A stretch of 5,014 bases of DNA. It comes from Glacieibacterium sp964246975. GTDB lineage: Bacteria > Pseudomonadota > Alphaproteobacteria > Sphingomonadales > Sphingomonadaceae. The DNA is taken from assembly GCA_964246975.1 (NCBI GenBank), contig CAXTSL010000131.1, positions 1 to 5,014 of the forward strand. The letters are read 5' to 3'. Position 1 is the stretch's first letter. Each line of letters begins with the position of its first letter. Made by a program: the position numbers and the translations under genes. The notes below the pieces were generated by a model that searched no databases, was not told the origin of the DNA, and saw only the letters and a list, made by a program, of their open reading frames with translations. Shown in pieces: positions 4,416 to 5,014 of the stretch.

Positions 4416-5014
4416 TTACACCGGCAGATTATCGATCAGCCGCGTCTTACCCAGCCACGCCGCGCCGAGGAGCCGCGCGGGCCGATCCGCCGCCGTCATC
4501 GCCGCCAGATCGTCGGCGCCGCTCAGCGCGACATAGTCGATCGGGCCGAAGCCCGCCGCCGCCAGCGTCGCGCGTGCAGCGTCGAGTGTGCCTGCGACCG
4601 ACCTACCGCTCCGGATCGCCTCGGCAGCCGCGCCCAGCGCCTGCGGCAGCGCCACCGCGCGGGCGCGCTCATCGACGCTGAGGTACGCATTGCGCGAACT
4701 CAGCGCGAGGCCGTCGGCGTCGCGGACGATGGGGCAGCCGACGATTTTGGTCGCGATATCCAAATCGGTTGCGAGCCGCCGGACGATGGCGAGTTGCTGC
4801 CAGTCCTTCTCGCCGAACAGCGCGACATCGGCGCGGACCATGTTGAGGAGCTTGGTCACCACCGTCGCGACACCGTCGAAATGCCGGGGCCGCGCCGCGC
4901 CGTCGAGGACGTCGGACAGGCCGGGCACACGCACCTGCGTGACGAAACCCGGCGGATAGACCGCATCGACCGGCGGTGCGAACAGCAGGTCGCAGCCTGC
5001 CCCCGCCAGCAACG
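4416..5014 (-). CDS. panC: pantoate--beta-alanine ligase, C-terminal part (runs off right edge)
   Basis: PanC makes pantothenate from pantoate and beta-alanine with ATP through a pantoyl-adenylate, the last step of vitamin B5 synthesis, in the cytoplasm. About 198 residues of an expected 280 or so are present. Counting from the first full codon (TTG at 5012-5010, an internal Leu), visible motifs are FAPPVDAVYPPGF (11-23), RPRHFDGVATVVTKLLN (41-57), LFGEKDWQQLAIVRRL (65-80), IVRDADGLALSSRNAYL (95-111) and the C-terminal GKTRLIDNLPV (188-198). These include the pantoate- and ATP-binding residues of the HF.GV, GEKD.QQ and SSRN regions. The usual RPGHF reads RPRHF here. The N-terminal part with the HIGH-like ATP-binding motif lies outside the window. 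It ends with TAA (4418-4416). No panB or panD is visible. Confidence 0.96.
   Translation of the reverse strand, partial: LLAGAGCDLLFAPPVDAVYPPGFVTQVRVPGLSDVLDGAARPRHFDGVATVVTKLLNMVRADVALFGEKDWQQLAIVRRLATDLDIATKIVGCPIVRDADGLALSSRNAYLSVDERARAVALPQALGAAAEAIRSGRSVAGTLDAARATLAAAGFGPIDYVALSGADDLAAMTAADRPARLLGAAWLGKTRLIDNLPV

Noticed and set aside
3932..4681. Plus-strand frame crossing the small secreted-protein gene, the repeats and panC
   Set aside because: It reads through non-coding repeats and antisense to panC; the product is low-complexity Arg/Ser/Pro.
4416..5012. Complete short panC-like protein starting at TTG 5012
   Set aside because: The TTG encodes an internal Leu of PanC; the frame stays open to the window edge and the N-terminal ATP-binding part is simply outside the window.
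1..5014. A novel defence, toxin-antitoxin or mobile system
   Set aside because: No nuclease, transposase, integrase, toxin or antitoxin signature could be found in any supported gene; every supported gene but the small secreted protein fits a recognisable family, and base composition looks uniform.

Overview
The window is a compact, very GC-rich chromosomal segment. Gene content and protein style (an alphaproteobacterial-type L33 next to a PleD-like GGDEF protein, a DUF3572 protein, a short HAD hydrolase with a C-D-C-D motif I, a RidA of about 150 residues, a FemAB-like/DUF482 acyltransferase) fit an alphaproteobacterium, most likely Sphingomonadales. I inferred this from protein families, not from a search.

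Layout. Positions 1-54 hold a GC-rich intergenic repeat. rpmG (ribosomal protein L33, 153-326, +) follows, with a plausible promoter and ribosome binding site. It converges on a diguanylate-cyclase gene (342-1235, -), and a short GC palindrome lies over the shared 3' boundary. The divergent region 1236-1338 separates that gene from a four-gene + strand cluster: DUF3572 protein (1339-1635), HAD-family hydrolase (1632-2237), RidA-family deaminase (2239-2700) and FemAB/DUF482-like N-acyltransferase (2693-3844). The junctions are a 4-nt ATGA overlap, a 1-nt gap and an 8-nt overlap, so the four are almost certainly co-transcribed and translationally coupled. After 59 nt comes a small predicted secreted protein of unknown function (3904-4242, +). 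The 173 nt between it and the next gene hold two oppositely oriented copies of the repeat seen at the left edge, forming a 25-bp perfect inverted repeat. The last gene, panC (pantoate--beta-alanine ligase, 4416 to beyond 5014, -), runs off the right edge and lacks its N-terminus.

How the genes work together. rpmG and panC are housekeeping genes. The GGDEF protein probably makes cyclic di-GMP and has an intact allosteric I-site, but its only N-terminal receiver-like domain has lost the phosphorylation residues. The four-gene cluster has no obvious single pathway; RidA detoxifies reactive enamine/imine intermediates, and the roles of the others are unassigned.

I found no CRISPR array, tRNA, rRNA, transposase, phage gene or recognisable defence system, and no convincing new multi-gene system. 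The items most worth a second look are the repeat family with its long hairpin, the degenerate-receiver GGDEF protein with a chain of overlapping mini-ORFs in front of it, the tightly coupled four-gene cluster, and the small secreted protein with a tetra-arginine tail.
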